Source of the DNA: Apostichopus japonicus
Lineage: Eukaryota > Echinodermata > Holothuroidea > Aspidochirotida > Stichopodidae
DNA: 64,000 nt
Reading direction: 5' to 3'
NCBI RefSeq assembly: GCF_037975245.1
Contig: NC_092581.1
Location: 6,167,501 to 6,231,500 of the forward strand
Every line of letters starts with the position of its first letter. The stretch's first letter is position 1. Position numbers and translations under genes: made by a program. The notes under the pieces are model-generated. The model worked only from the letters and a program-made list of their open reading frames with translations, was not told the DNA's origin and ran no database searches. Below, piece after piece: positions 1 through 12,200 of this stretch.

Positions 1-212
1 GTGTTTAATGTGTTTGATGTGTTTAATGTGTTTGATGTTCAAGTTGATGTGTTTAATGTGTTTTATATGTTTGATGTGATTGATGTGTTTAATGTGTTTC
101 ATGTGTTTAATGTGTTTAATGTGTTTTATATGTTTTATATGTTAATATGTTTAATATGGTTAATATGTTTAATTTGTATAATATGTTTAATATGGTTAAT
201 ATGTTTAATACA
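1..212. repeat. Minisatellite of TGTTTAATG/TGTTTGATG units
   Basis: Short degenerate repeats of the type TGTTTAATG and TGTTTGATG run from the window edge, decaying into TTAATATG repeats. The open frame through it is a by-product of the repeat and has protein-like meaning only as low complexity. The array probably continues left of the window. Confidence 0.85.
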
Positions 213-727
213 GAAAATTATCACTTTTTTGTTCGTAGTTCAAGTTGTGTGTCTACTGTGTTAAAAATCGGTAAAAAAAAAATTAAACAAAACCAATATG
301 ATATTTAGGTAAGATTCTGTATTATTCAAAACTCGGAATAAATCACGTGTTTACATCTTGTAGCACCTTTTCTCATTGTAACGGTATACGATTTACGTTA
401 TACATTCAAGGCACATGCCTGGTACGTATAGCTATATCACTAGGACAATTTCGAATTATTCACTTCAATATATCTATACGGCATCTCACCATACATCATC
501 ATGCGTCAACAGATGGAGTATTGAAACAACAGCTCTAATCGAAAATATAAAACCAACAAGCCAAAAGGCTTAGGATGTTTAATATAGATGCATTTTCTAT
601 AAAAAAAACATATAGTTTATATGTAACACAACTCAAGGACTTTGACCTCCACCATATAAGTTAGCTGAATAAGTGAAGTGGATCTAAATAAAAACGTTTT
701 TCAGAATTTGATCAGCATTCACCACAA
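213..727. other. No gene recognised
   Basis: AT-rich DNA without a convincing coding frame, RNA gene or repeat. A TGACCTCCACC-like fragment near 645 resembles the core of the repeats at 18.5-19.2 kb. Confidence 0.5.
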
Positions 728-917
728 GATAACGTTTAACCTCCATATTAAACAATATAGTTCTTGCAGTCACTGAGGTGGATCCACATATTATCTATGA
801 AATTCATTCACGCTTTATTTTTGATAACCTTTAACCTCCATGTTAAACAATGTAGTTCTTGCAGTCACTGAGGTGGATCCACATATTATCTATGAAATTC
901 ATTCACGCTTTATTTTT
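728..917. repeat. 95-bp tandem duplication, two copies
   Basis: The segment beginning GATAAC-TTTAACCTCCAT is present at 728 and again at 823, with only a few base differences over about 95 bp (for example ATATTAAAC versus ATGTTAAAC). No coding content was seen. Confidence 0.85.
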
Positions 918-2433
918 GAAGTTATTGTACTTACAAGTTACTCAGGCTTTGCCTATTTATTTATTTATTTTGGTTAACTTCATACTAAACTAAGTAGTCC
1001 AGCCGCTTACATTGATGACCGAGTTATATGTTAAACGACCAAAGAGGATAAGTGACAATGACTTGTAATCTGCTTTGAAAACCAATTGAACGGCAAAAGG
1101 ACTACAGGTGACGATAATAATAAGGTTAACTATATGATAATATAAAGGGACATAGTTTTCGTTCTTATCTTGTAAATTTATATCAATTATCTATATTATC
1201 ACAACGTTTGGTCTCTTTAGCGTTCCATATTGTGGGAGCCGACCAAACCACAATGTACATAATCACTGCGTAGGCCTATATGTTTATTACCATACCGTAT
1301 AATCGAATATCTTTTACATTATCATCTTGCCACTTTGATATATTATGGTGTATTTTTATGTAATTTGTGGTTCCATACGGCAAGACTGTCGGTTTATGAA
1401 GGAGGTTGCACTTCACACGAGTGACATTATGTGCGGGGATCTATTAAATGTGTCATTGTAAATGACATCGTATACATGTATGTAAAATAGACCTACAATC
1501 ATTACTTTACGGCTGTTGAAAGATATATTATGAATTTATTAATCCATTTGTTGTCATTTATTCTAAATTATTTTTTCATTTTGTAAAATTATATTTCCCA
1601 TTGGTATGTTCAGAGGGCCGGGGAGGGAGGGGGGTAGGAGGGGTATGCCCGTACCTTCCACCGCCAGTCAGGGGAAATAGTTCAGTCGGGGCATATTTGA
1701 ATTCAGACGGGAACACCACTGCTACGGGTATTAGTTCAGCACGTACCGAAGTCAGTTGGGTTATTTTAGAATACGTCCACCCCTTCCCCTTCTTTAAAAT
1801 CCTTGATTTCCCCTCAGATGAGATTTTAGTTTTGGATCCATCCATATCTTTATTTGACTTACTGATATATGTTACGGTTATGAACATTCTCAAGCATGGC
1901 TTGGAGATTTAATTGCCGTCCTATGCAGGAAAAGCAACTAACAAGGAAAAAGATTATTATATACATACGGTAACACTAATAAAAAAGTTTAAAAAAATTG
2001 TATCAAGTAAAATCAGTTCCACATAAGATCAATTTAAAAGGAAATTTTGATGTTTTTGTGAAAACTGAATACAATTAAATTTTCAGACAGACTTATTACT
2101 CTATAAATCTGTTAACTAATGACCCATTTATGAATGTATGATAGTACCATGTGACATCTGTCCTCTTCAGATATATACATTAAATATCAGTTGGTTTCGA
2201 ACTTCCGTTTTCATTGTTATCCTCGTTGTTGGCAACTTCCCTGAAAGAAGAAACAAAGCGAAATACAACGATAATGATTCAGCATCTAAGGGCGTACATG
2301 TAAGGGGGGGGGGGGGGGGTAAGGGGTGTCCCATTCCCAGTGAAAATCGATACCAAGTCGGTCTCAAAATTGGATCCGAAATCAGCTGGGTTTCCTACCC
2401 ACGAAAGTAAAAGTAATAAACAAAGAAGAAGAA

Positions 2434-2465
<32 letters not shown>

Positions 2466-2993
2466 ATATGAATCGGTTTTCCTGTTTCACCCTTATACGT
2501 CTTAATTTCCCAGATTAGGACAACATAACGCTAACAAACGCTAGTTTCTAGGGGCGTCGTGTGTTCCTGTGCTTTACAGTAGCTTCGAGAGAACAATAAA
2601 AATCACTAAAAATCATAGAACTGCAGCGGGGTCATCGCCACCTGCACCCCTCAGAGTTTATAGATACATTCCAGAGAAATTGTAAAACTCTTCTCTCTCT
2701 ATCTCACCTTTGTTTTTGTACTTTAAACTTTCTAGAGAGAACAAGAAATAAAAGAAATCGCCACGTCCTCCGTCGCTCCTCCCCCCCCCCCCCGTGGACC
2801 CCGACTAGGGTTCCCTGAGATAAATCCTCTTTCTGACTAATTGCTCTACGCTTCCTTGGAAAATGGTGAATGTACACCTCTGGAATCAGATCCAAACCTG
2901 CGCACTTATTGAAACAAAGTTAAGGTATCAAATTTAACTTGGCTTTTAAACTCTAAGCGAAGTGAAAGAGAGAAAAGAATCATACATCTCTGT
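918..2993. other. No gene recognised; homopolymers and a GAA microsatellite
   Basis: Contains no supported gene. Visible features are a G run at about 2304-2318, a GAA microsatellite at about 2426-2457 and a C run at about 2782-2795. Short open frames here include proline or glycine runs from the homopolymers and lack splice or family support. The far downstream side of the SLC22 gene (minus strand) lies here, but I could not identify its polyadenylation site. Confidence 0.5.
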
Positions 2994-3254
2994 GTGTTGA
3001 TCATAGGCGTAGGAGCCTCATTTGATTTGGGGGGGCTGTAACGACTTGCCCGAAAAATATTACCAGAATTTTCCGCGCGCTCCGCGCGCGTTCCACATGT
3101 TAATGTGTATCATATAGGCATTCATCGGTTATTACATCACATGCCAATAACATAAATCATTTTCCGTGTTATTACCCTTCCATATTGGTTAGAATTATTG
3201 GGGAAGTTGTTACAACAATAATGATATTAATAATAATATAAGTATAACCAATGA

Positions 3255-3965
3255 GAAACACATTGCAAATTCTTCTTCTTTCAGTAGGTGCCAGTGGCAG
3301 AGCTAGGGGTATTGGTCAGGGGGAGAGAATGGTCTGTAGGGGCGCTTTTGACACTATCTAAGCGGAGCGCCACCTCAGGTTGGCGCGGAGCGTACAGAAA
3401 TTTTTGGAGTAAAGATACTCCCTAGATCGCCGGAAATGACCCTTTCCGGGCCTTGCTAATTTGCAGATAAACGAAGAATAAATAGGTGTCATCGCCATTT
3501 GTCAGAAAATTGCACCAACAAAATGTGACAAATGTCAATAGGTATTTGAGAGCGCAATAAAAAAGTCAATAATCGCGAATAAGTAAAAAGTGGTAAAAAG
3601 CTGAAAAGGGCGCCAGCAGTCCATTTGAGTCCGTCAGGGGGGCATGCGCCCCCTGTGACTGTATGGACGCTCCGCCACTCAGCATATTGCCCAAATTGTG
3701 ACCCAAAAAATTGAAAAACACACTGCAAATTATTATTCTTTCAGTAGGTGCCCGAAAAAATTCTCAGCATATTGCCCAAATTTTCACCCAAAAAATTTGA
3801 AAAATACATTGCAAATTATTCGTCTTTTACTAGGTGCTCGAAAAATTCTCAGCATATTGCCCGAATTTTCACCAAAAAAAAAATGACAAACACACTGCAA
3901 ATTATTCTTCTTCCAGTAGGTGCCCGAAAAATTCTCAGCATATTGCCCGAATTTTCACCAAAAAA
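3255..3965. repeat. Tandem repeat of about 85 bp inside family A element
   Basis: Units contain CAGTAGGTGCCCGAAAAATT, CTCAGCATATTGCCC and TTTTCACC-AAAAAATTTG. Copies are visible near 3255, 3700, 3790, 3880 and 3915. The first is split by the nested element at 3292-3680. A single related unit is in the sister element at 40380-40430. Confidence 0.8.
3292..3680. mobile_element. Nested hAT-type element, family B (CAGTGGCGGAG ends)
   Basis: Starts CAGTGGCAGAGCTAGGGG and ends GACGCTCCGCCACT. It is an inverted-orientation relative of the copy at 37368-37754 over essentially its whole length, and carries the common internal module with GGCGCGGAGCG. No direct flank duplication is seen. Compared with neighbouring repeat units, about 12 bp of host sequence (around CGAAAAAATTCT) is missing at the junction. 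Confidence 0.75.
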
Positions 3966-4168
3966 TTTGGTTGGGGGGCTGCAGCCCCCCAGCCCCCCCG
4001 CCTCCTACGCCTATGGTGTTGATAATGTCACGTGATATGTCGTCATATTAGTATTTATCGTCATTGTTTTCGTCATCGTCGTCCTCATGGTTATTGTCTA
4101 TACTTGATCATCAAGACATCATCGACATCATTGGCGTTACTATTTGTAGTATTACTTATCTCTTTCCT

Positions 4169-4427
4169 TCAAACAGAGTATAGACTATACTGAACATTTA
4201 CATACTTGTAAGAACTATTCCGTAGGTTCAGGGAGTCCTCGATTGTGTCAGGCATAGCTTTCCCTTTAGTTTCTGGTAAGAGGAACACCAATACACCGGC
4301 GAGCACAGACGACGTCGCAAAGAGCACGAGAGGCAAGGGCTCCCAGACACGATCCAGGACAAGAGTAAGTGGAGCAACAATACCGCCAATACGAGCTGCT
4401 ACTGAGCATGCGCCAATGCTTAGGGCC
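4169..4427 (-). CDS. SLC22 gene, last coding exon (residues 462-547)
   Basis: 259 nt including the stop, starts after TAATCAG and completes Arg. It encodes helices 11 and 12 (ACSVAARIGGIVAP and LPLVLFATSSVLAGVLVF), the PETKGKAMPDTIED signature and a short polar tail ending in YSV before TGA at 4169-4171. Confidence 0.92.
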
Positions 4428-7400
4428 CTGATTATTCAAGAAGAAGAAATAAGACAATGGATAGTTTAAAAATGTGTGTTCAAACAATCTTTTACACCAG
4501 AACACTTTTGTCTAATTTTATATATGAATGACCCTTAACATCCAGTTTCACCACCCCATTTTTCTGGCCGTGCGATCGATAGGTTATCACTGATAAAAAA
4601 AAATACTGCCGTCGTAATGAAATTAGTGAAAGCAATGAAGTATATATGAACTGATTGATATTTTAAATCCCATTTTCAAATACCTAAATTTGAATTTAGA
4701 CCAATTATATTCTACTTTAAGTTTCTGATGCTGTATTTAAGATCATGACATTAAAAACTACAGGCAAATCGGCAAAGTGCAATGAGATCATCTCAAAAGA
4801 AACGAGAAGAAGAAATATTTTATGTCAAGTAAAAATAAGGTTTTCAATTTTAAGTGAACAATCTCTGGTACATGTTTGCATTGACATTTCAAATACCGGA
4901 ATTTTTATGTTAGACACCCTGACATGCACTCTTGAAATGTTCAGTTATTGAGGTAAATGTTCAGACAAGTCTGCTTAATATTCTAAATGGGTGTTTGCTA
5001 CAATCAATCAGTTGAATAACTAAACACTTATAATGTATAATTACCTGAGTGGAGTAGGGAATATCTCGGCTGTTAAGACATAAACATTGGCAAACGAGGC
5101 AGAGATTGCAAACTTGCCGACCATAGCCACAGTCACACGGGCAGGACCATTAGCTGTTACAAGAAATGCATTTAGGAAGATTGCTTTATTAAATGCATTC
5201 TTGAAGAAAGTGGCAAAATAGTTCACAACTCAAATATGCAATGACTCTTTATATTGGATTATTCTCTTGGTAATCTATTACTTGATAAACATTTCTCGTT
5301 CCAGAATCGATAATCCTTTCAAGTCAATGTTTACAACATTGAAAACGTATCACATGGCCTTTCACGTACTGAATACAATAAATGCTCAATAAATGATACT
5401 CCCTGACAAATTGGTCTGGATAAATGTTTACAATTTTGTAATCTATTTCTGTTCTTTCATCAGAAAACAGTAGAGACAACATGGAAATATCTCCACATTT
5501 CTAATCTTAACGGTTGCACATGTGTGAAAGTGAGACCAGTCTGTAGGTGCCACTCAACTATTGGAAAATTGAATTTCTTGAATTGAAATTAGTTATAGTA
5601 ACGATATCGCATCTGCTTCCATATATAACTATATAAATGGAGTGACGTAGTTCTTGTTTGAATCAGCCAGGCTTTGCGATGGAAGTACTCATGATTTCAG
5701 ATTATGACTTATGTGTGGTGGTAAATGACCTTTGACCTTCAAACACAGTTCTCTCACTCTGTGAGATTAACTCTCATAGCAAGTATTACAGGACAGCTGC
5801 AGTTTATGCATTATCCTGATGATGAGGTTGACAGATTTTGACATCTGTTTGGTATAACTAATGACCTTTGATCTCGACAAAGCAGAAGGCTCCTAGTACT
5901 CTGAATTTCAGTCTGAAATACTTGTGCAATAGTTTCCAGCGATGGGTGGTGAGTAATAAATAAATTGCAAACAACAGCAAGCTAGAAAGACCGAAGTTTC
6001 GTTTACCTTTCCCCGAGTAGTTATTTAATATTTTTAATATCACAGTGCAATAATAACAAGCTTACGAGTGAGAATTGTCAAGAAGCACGACGTTCCTGCC
6101 ATGATCATAAGCACAGCAGTTGAGAGTTTTCTTCCGAATCTTCGCATAGAGTATATGCTGGAAACATAGGCTGGAATCTCTACAGCACCTGATATGCAAA
6201 ACGCCACGTAAGCATTGACACCGAGGTCCGATGTGCCCAGCGATAATCCATAGTACAAAAAACTTTGTACAAACCTGACATAGAAACAAACCTAAAAGTT
6301 TGCATTCCATTTCATACCCGCATATAATTATGTGACTATGATGATGACGATGAAGGGTGATAAAGACAGATAGAGCACGTGGGTCAAAGTTTAAAACATC
6401 CACAAGCGGTTTAGTTGAATTATCAGTTCTCATTTTTAAATATGAGAGACATTTCTGCTAGCTTATATTTTTTCCAAATTTTATTTTCGAACGCGAATTG
6501 TTCCACTCTCTACAGGGTTCAGAGGAAACACTACCCTTGCCTTCTCCAAGTACCTTTATACACTGATTCAATACGTCACTAAATACGTTAGGTATGACAC
6601 CTACACTTATTCAGTTTGTCACTAAATACGTTAGGAATGACACATCACACTAATTCAATACGTCACTAAATACGTTAGGAATGATACCTTACAGTAATGC
6701 AATACGTCACTAAATACGTTAGGAATGACACGTTACACTAATATAATGTGTCACTAAATACGTTAGGAATAGCAACTTACAGTAATTCAATACGTCACTA
6801 AATACGTTAGGAATGACACATCACACTAAAATAAAATTCAATACATCACTAAATACGTTAGGAATGACACGTTACACTAATATAATGTGTCACTAAATAC
6901 GTTAGGAATGACACCTTTAGCTAATTCAATACATCACTAAATACGTGAGGAATGACACCTTACAGTAATTCAATACGTCACTAAATACGTTAGGAATGGC
7001 ACCTTACACTATAATTCAATGTGTCACTAAATACGCTAGGAATAACACCTTACACTAATTTAATACTTCACTAAACACGTTAGGAATGACACCTTACACC
7101 AATTCAATACGCTAGGAATGACACCTTACACTAATTCAGTGTGTCACTAAATACGTTAGGAATGACACCTTACACCAATATAATATATCACTAAATACGT
7201 TAGGAATGGCACCTTGCCCTATTTCAGTGTGTCACTAAATACGTTAGGAATGACACATCACACTGATTCAATACGTCACCAAATACGTTAGAAATGACAC
7301 CTTACACTAATTTAATACGTCACTAAATACGTTAGGAATGACACCTTACACCAACATAATATATCACTAAATACGTTAGGAATGGCACCTTGCCCTAATT

Positions 7401-9128
7401 CAGTGTGTCACTAAATACGTTAGGAATGACACATCACACTTATTCAATACGTCAATAAATACGTTAGGAATGTCACCTTACACTATTTCAGTGTGTCACT
7501 AAATACGTTAGGAATGACACATCCCACTAATTCAATACGTCACTAAATACGTTAGGAATGACACCTTACACTAATTTAATACGTCACTAAAGCCTCAGTG
7601 CACTTACCAGTTAAACCATAATTTAGTATGTCACTAAATACGTTAGGAATGACACATCACACTAATTCAATACGTCACTAAATACGTTAGGAATGTCACC
7701 TTACACTATTTCAGTGTGTCATTAAATACGTTAGGATTGACACCTTACACTAATTTAATACGTCACCAAAGCCTCAGTATACTTACCAGTTAAACCATAG
7801 ATTTATCAAATAAAAGAGAAGAGTCGGGCAACGAATGACATCAAGTAAACTTGCTTGTTTTACATTATTATCCTCTTTAGCTTCCTGTAAAAGTAAACAA
7901 AATTATTATCGTTATAACTTTAATACCGTATCGAAAATATCATTGCAAATATCATTGCAAATATCATTGCAAGTTAGGAAAGGAAAATGTATACTGTGAG
8001 CGTCAGAACGCATGCGTTTTTAACAGTAATAAAGTTCTTCACTATTTCTGTATACCAGTCTGGACGGGACATTTAGAAAATTGCAGTTCCATATAAGACC
8101 ATCACTGAGACCGACAATTGATTAAGATATAGTATATTTAGGAGAAGACAGAAGGGGAAGAAACGATTGATAAACAGATGGATATCCATCAGAATGTGTG
8201 GGTGTGTAAGTGTGTGTATGTCCAGAATTGTCCAGGATTTGGTAAGATGTAGAAGTAGAGTTAAGCAGGGCGGAGGGGGGGGGGGGTAGGGTTGAGGGTG
8301 TGCCCCACTTGTAGGTCAAGAGAAGGAACTGCATTACTTACAGTTAACTGCGATAATATATTTTGAGGTTTCGGTTTTCCATTCACTTGAGCAATCTTGT
8401 AAATGATTCTCTCTGCATCGTGGTACCTGTTCTTCGTTAAAAGCCATCTTGGTGATTCTGTAATCATTCTGGTAAAGAAACGAAATAATTTTAATAAACG
8501 TGGTAGTATGAAACTGTCGATATCAAAGGTAATCTGTATGCTGTATCTGCATCTCTCAATATCATTGTCATATATTAAGGAGAGTAAACCCCTATATATG
8601 ACGTAATGCTACACTATTTTGTTATTCATGTAAAATCCTTTAATATATATATATATATATATATATAAATGAAAATCGTAATGAGTTGGAAAATCAAGAA
8701 CAGTGAAAAAACTTCCAGCCTCCACCGGGATTCGAACCCGGGCCTCCCGCTTTGTACGCGGACACCCTAACCAACTAGGCCATGGACGCTGATTGTATGT
8801 CCAGAGGTTCTAAACCGGTAAGGAAGGTCGTAATTCCACTGTAGGCGTTTGTCACCTGTATCAAACAATACTAGTTCTGCTTTTGGTGACATATATTGCC
8901 TTACTCTAGAGATCAAACATGATGCTAACCAACTCGAAAATCATTTGTGATTCCTAAAGCCGGATCTCGAAAGAGATACTTTGAACAGACGTTATGTTAA
9001 TGAAATGGAGGTAAACGACAAAGGCAAATGAATATATATAAATGAAAATCGTAATGAGTTGGAAAATCAAGAACAGTGAAAAAACTTCCAGCCTCCACCG
9101 GGATTCGAACCCGGGCCTCCCGCTCCCG

Positions 9129-9200
<72 letters not shown>

Positions 9201-12200
9201 GAATGATTTCGAGTTGGTTAGCATCATGTGCCACCCCTGGTATGCAGTGAGCCAATACATCTGTCTTGCAAAAAGGGGGAGGGAGGAAGCCTGCCCACCC
9301 ATTTACAGTGTTAGATATTTCATTTACTAATGTTACCCAACTCCAAAAAACCTTCCCCTTTCTCTTCAATCTCTACCCCTACCCGTTCTCCATCTCCTGG
9401 TATACAGACCCAATGCACAATCAAATTGAGAGTTACCTCCCTTACTATTTGCATAGCTTTGTTTCTTTAATTCTCAACTTAAGTAGCCCTTGAAAACCCA
9501 TATCTGATGACACTAAATATAGGCTACTTAAAGGTTAACATATACCCCACTTTTGTGGACAGTGAATCTTTTCCCCTTGTTTTTATGCAACTAGGCCTAG
9601 GAGGTGTTCGCCCTACCGTGTTTTCCACGTGACCTGTACGTTATACGTATTCCTGAAGCATTCACTAATAAGTTTGCCTATATATAATGTTTCACCACTC
9701 AAAATCATTTTCCTCTTTGTGTCCATCCTCCCTTACACCCGCCCCTACATCCCTGGCATGCACTGAGGCAATCCAAACTCACATTGGGAGCTGCCTCCTT
9801 AAGATAGAAACGCCAGTGCCAACAGTAGCAGATTAATTCAATAAAATGTTGTGTGTTCTAAGAATATTAGTCACCTGTACTTTTGCTACACATTTAGTAA
9901 AGCAAATCTTTATACTTTGTTTACTGCAAAAAAACATTGATAAGAAATAGTGAACCTGTTGTTAGGGAAAATCCTACAATTTCTTATTAATTTTTGAAAT
10001 TTGATACAAAAGTTACAAAACACTTTCATAAATGTCATAATCTTATTTCCCAGCTGTCGTAAGCCATAGAACAACCTTCACCAGACAACATCCAAGGTTC
10101 TTTTTATATTTTGACAATTAGCCACTGGAATGGTCATCAATTATGTAATAACTCATCAAGTCAAACTAAAAGGCATGTAAAAGTATGTAAACGCATGTAA
10201 AAAGCATGTAAAAGTATGTGAAAAGCATGAAAAGGCATGTAAAAAGCATGTAAAAGCATGTAAAAAGCATGTAAAAGTATATAAAAGCATGTAAAAAGCA
10301 TGTAAAAGTATGTGAAAGAGAAAAACGTGGGTATTGCAGAGACGAATGAGACAAGACTTACAGGAATGAAGGCAGACAGATCAAATATGGCAGGGCAAAC
10401 ACAGCCAGTATCGCTCTCCAGTTTGCGAGGTACCGAGCGACTCCAGACAAAACAAAATATCCGATGGCAAAGAAATACCAAAGAGCGACCCCTACATAGA
10501 CCCTCATCTCTGGAACTACCAGCTCGGTACCTTCGAATAGAGAGGAAAATGATGAAAGTTAACGACATCCACATGAATGAGAAAGAGATCACGAGAAAGA
10601 TTCTAATAAAGAAAGCTCTCCATTATATCTTTCATATTCTACAGGTTAAGTGTGTCTCATCGTTAATTATTCAACGGTGAATCATTGATGGTAGGCAGTA
10701 GAATAGGTAATTAAAAAATTAAAAAAATTAATGGATTAAAGACACTAAGTGTCTGGGTGACGATCAATGTTAAAGATTGAATTCTAAGTTTCTATAGGCA
10801 CCGTACTATAGGCACCGTTGGTTCTATATGCACCGTACTATATAGGCACCGTTAGTTTCTATAGGCATCGTGCTCACTCATTGGCCTTGTTTAGTTCATA
10901 ATATTGAAGGTTCTTGCTTCGACCAATTGCTATTTTATCTTGAGTAATACTCGACAACCCATACACAGAAAATATTCCTATGCTATTTTCAGATATACCG
11001 TCAGGTCAATATAACGTCTTCATAGTATGTTGCAGCCGAATGACTATAACTTGGTTTTACATTTACCTAGAACAAATCCCACCAAAATGGTTCCATATGC
11101 TGACGCACCGACGAGAAACCGCAGCAAGCCAAAAATGATGTAATTTGAAGATAATGTACATAATAAACCAAAAACACCAGCGCTGACGTTAGAAATCAAA
11201 AACGTGTAGTATCGTCCGAACCTGCAATGGATTTTGAAGAAAAAAATATATATCGTTTTGCAGGCACTTTTGTTTCTCAAATTGATATTTAAGGAGACAT
11301 TAAAGGCGCATCAATTTCATTAGCTCTCTCAACATCACTTGTCACGCATATAGCAAGTTCGTTGTTATTACATTTTCTTATTTTGAGTTTTTGTTCAAAC
11401 AAGTACATTGTGTTAGTAATAATACTACATAAATCTGAAACAATACGAACATCCCCACATCGACGTGTTTCATGTTTACCTTATATTATTGGAATACTCA
11501 CTACAGACCGACACTTTGCCCTTCCCGTTCCCCATCCCCTTCCCCGACTCTTATCACTCTTACTTGTCAGCCATAACTCCATAGATGATGCATCCTAACA
11601 GGAAACCGCCGAGATAAACCGACTGCAGCACATTGGGAATGAAGGCTTTATCACAGACTAGCTCCCACTGGTGAAGACAAGAAACATTTCATATTAGATA
11701 ATCATGTAATATGGTTGCAGGGATTCGCTTTGAACTACATGCTCAGTTTGCTCATGACATCTTGTAATTAATAAAAGAGGACATAATTACAAATCCGGCA
11801 TGAACGGTTGCCTTGAAAAAGCTTACTGCATGTTTTACCTTAAATAAGATATTGTGTTCTCGGGGTACCATGCTATCTATCTACTCTTAACAATAAGCAA
11901 CAAAGTAGAATATCACATCACGTTTTCTCGAATAAGTCACAAAAAAATAACTTCTCTGAGCAGCAAATTTCGTACTTGGGGTAGCAAACTACCTTTATAA
12001 GATTCAATATGCGGTAATGAATTACAGCTATTAACTCGACATATCGGCCCCTGGCTTAGTCGAGATACTCGGAATAGCAAACTTTGTTCCCGTAACAAGG
12101 GATGTTCTCGAAGCAGGCAACTGCTATTACATGGTAGAACACTGCGTACTATAAGTCACAACATCCACAGACGAGATAGCAAACGGCACTCTCTAATTAA

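Larger units (their letters stand above)
3002..4015. mobile_element. Nonautonomous hAT-type element, family A (CATAGGCGTAGGAG ends)
   Basis: The left end is CATAGGCGTAGGAG and the right end CTCCTACGCCTATG, a perfect 14-bp terminal inverted repeat. It is flanked by a perfect 8-bp direct repeat GTGTTGAT (2994-3001 and 4016-4023). Eight-bp target duplications with such short ends are typical of hAT transposons. There is no transposase frame, so it depends on a partner elsewhere. Inside are G/C runs near both ends, a CGCGCGCTCCGCGCGCG palindrome near 3074, a tandem repeat of about 85 bp and a second nested element. Its right edge is about 150 bp past the SLC22 stop codon, so it may lie in that gene's 3' untranslated region. 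Confidence 0.88.

Noticed and set aside
6555-7770. Possible CRISPR-like or regulatory array
   Set aside because: Contiguous 43-bp repeats within an intron, with no spacer structure.
8718-8789. A functional tRNA gene
   Set aside because: The fold is good, but it continues into a tail and TA tract shared by a second truncated copy. That identifies a SINE; the acceptor stem has a G-G mismatch and the anticodon would be the unusual ACA.
9076-9369. Tyr-Ile repeat frames
   Set aside because: Translations of the TA dinucleotide tract.
10161-10592. 143-residue minus-strand frame over SLC22 exon 4
   Set aside because: It is the wrong frame across the exon; the correct frame gives TELVVPEMRVYVG and joins exon 3 to exon 5 with proper splice sites.
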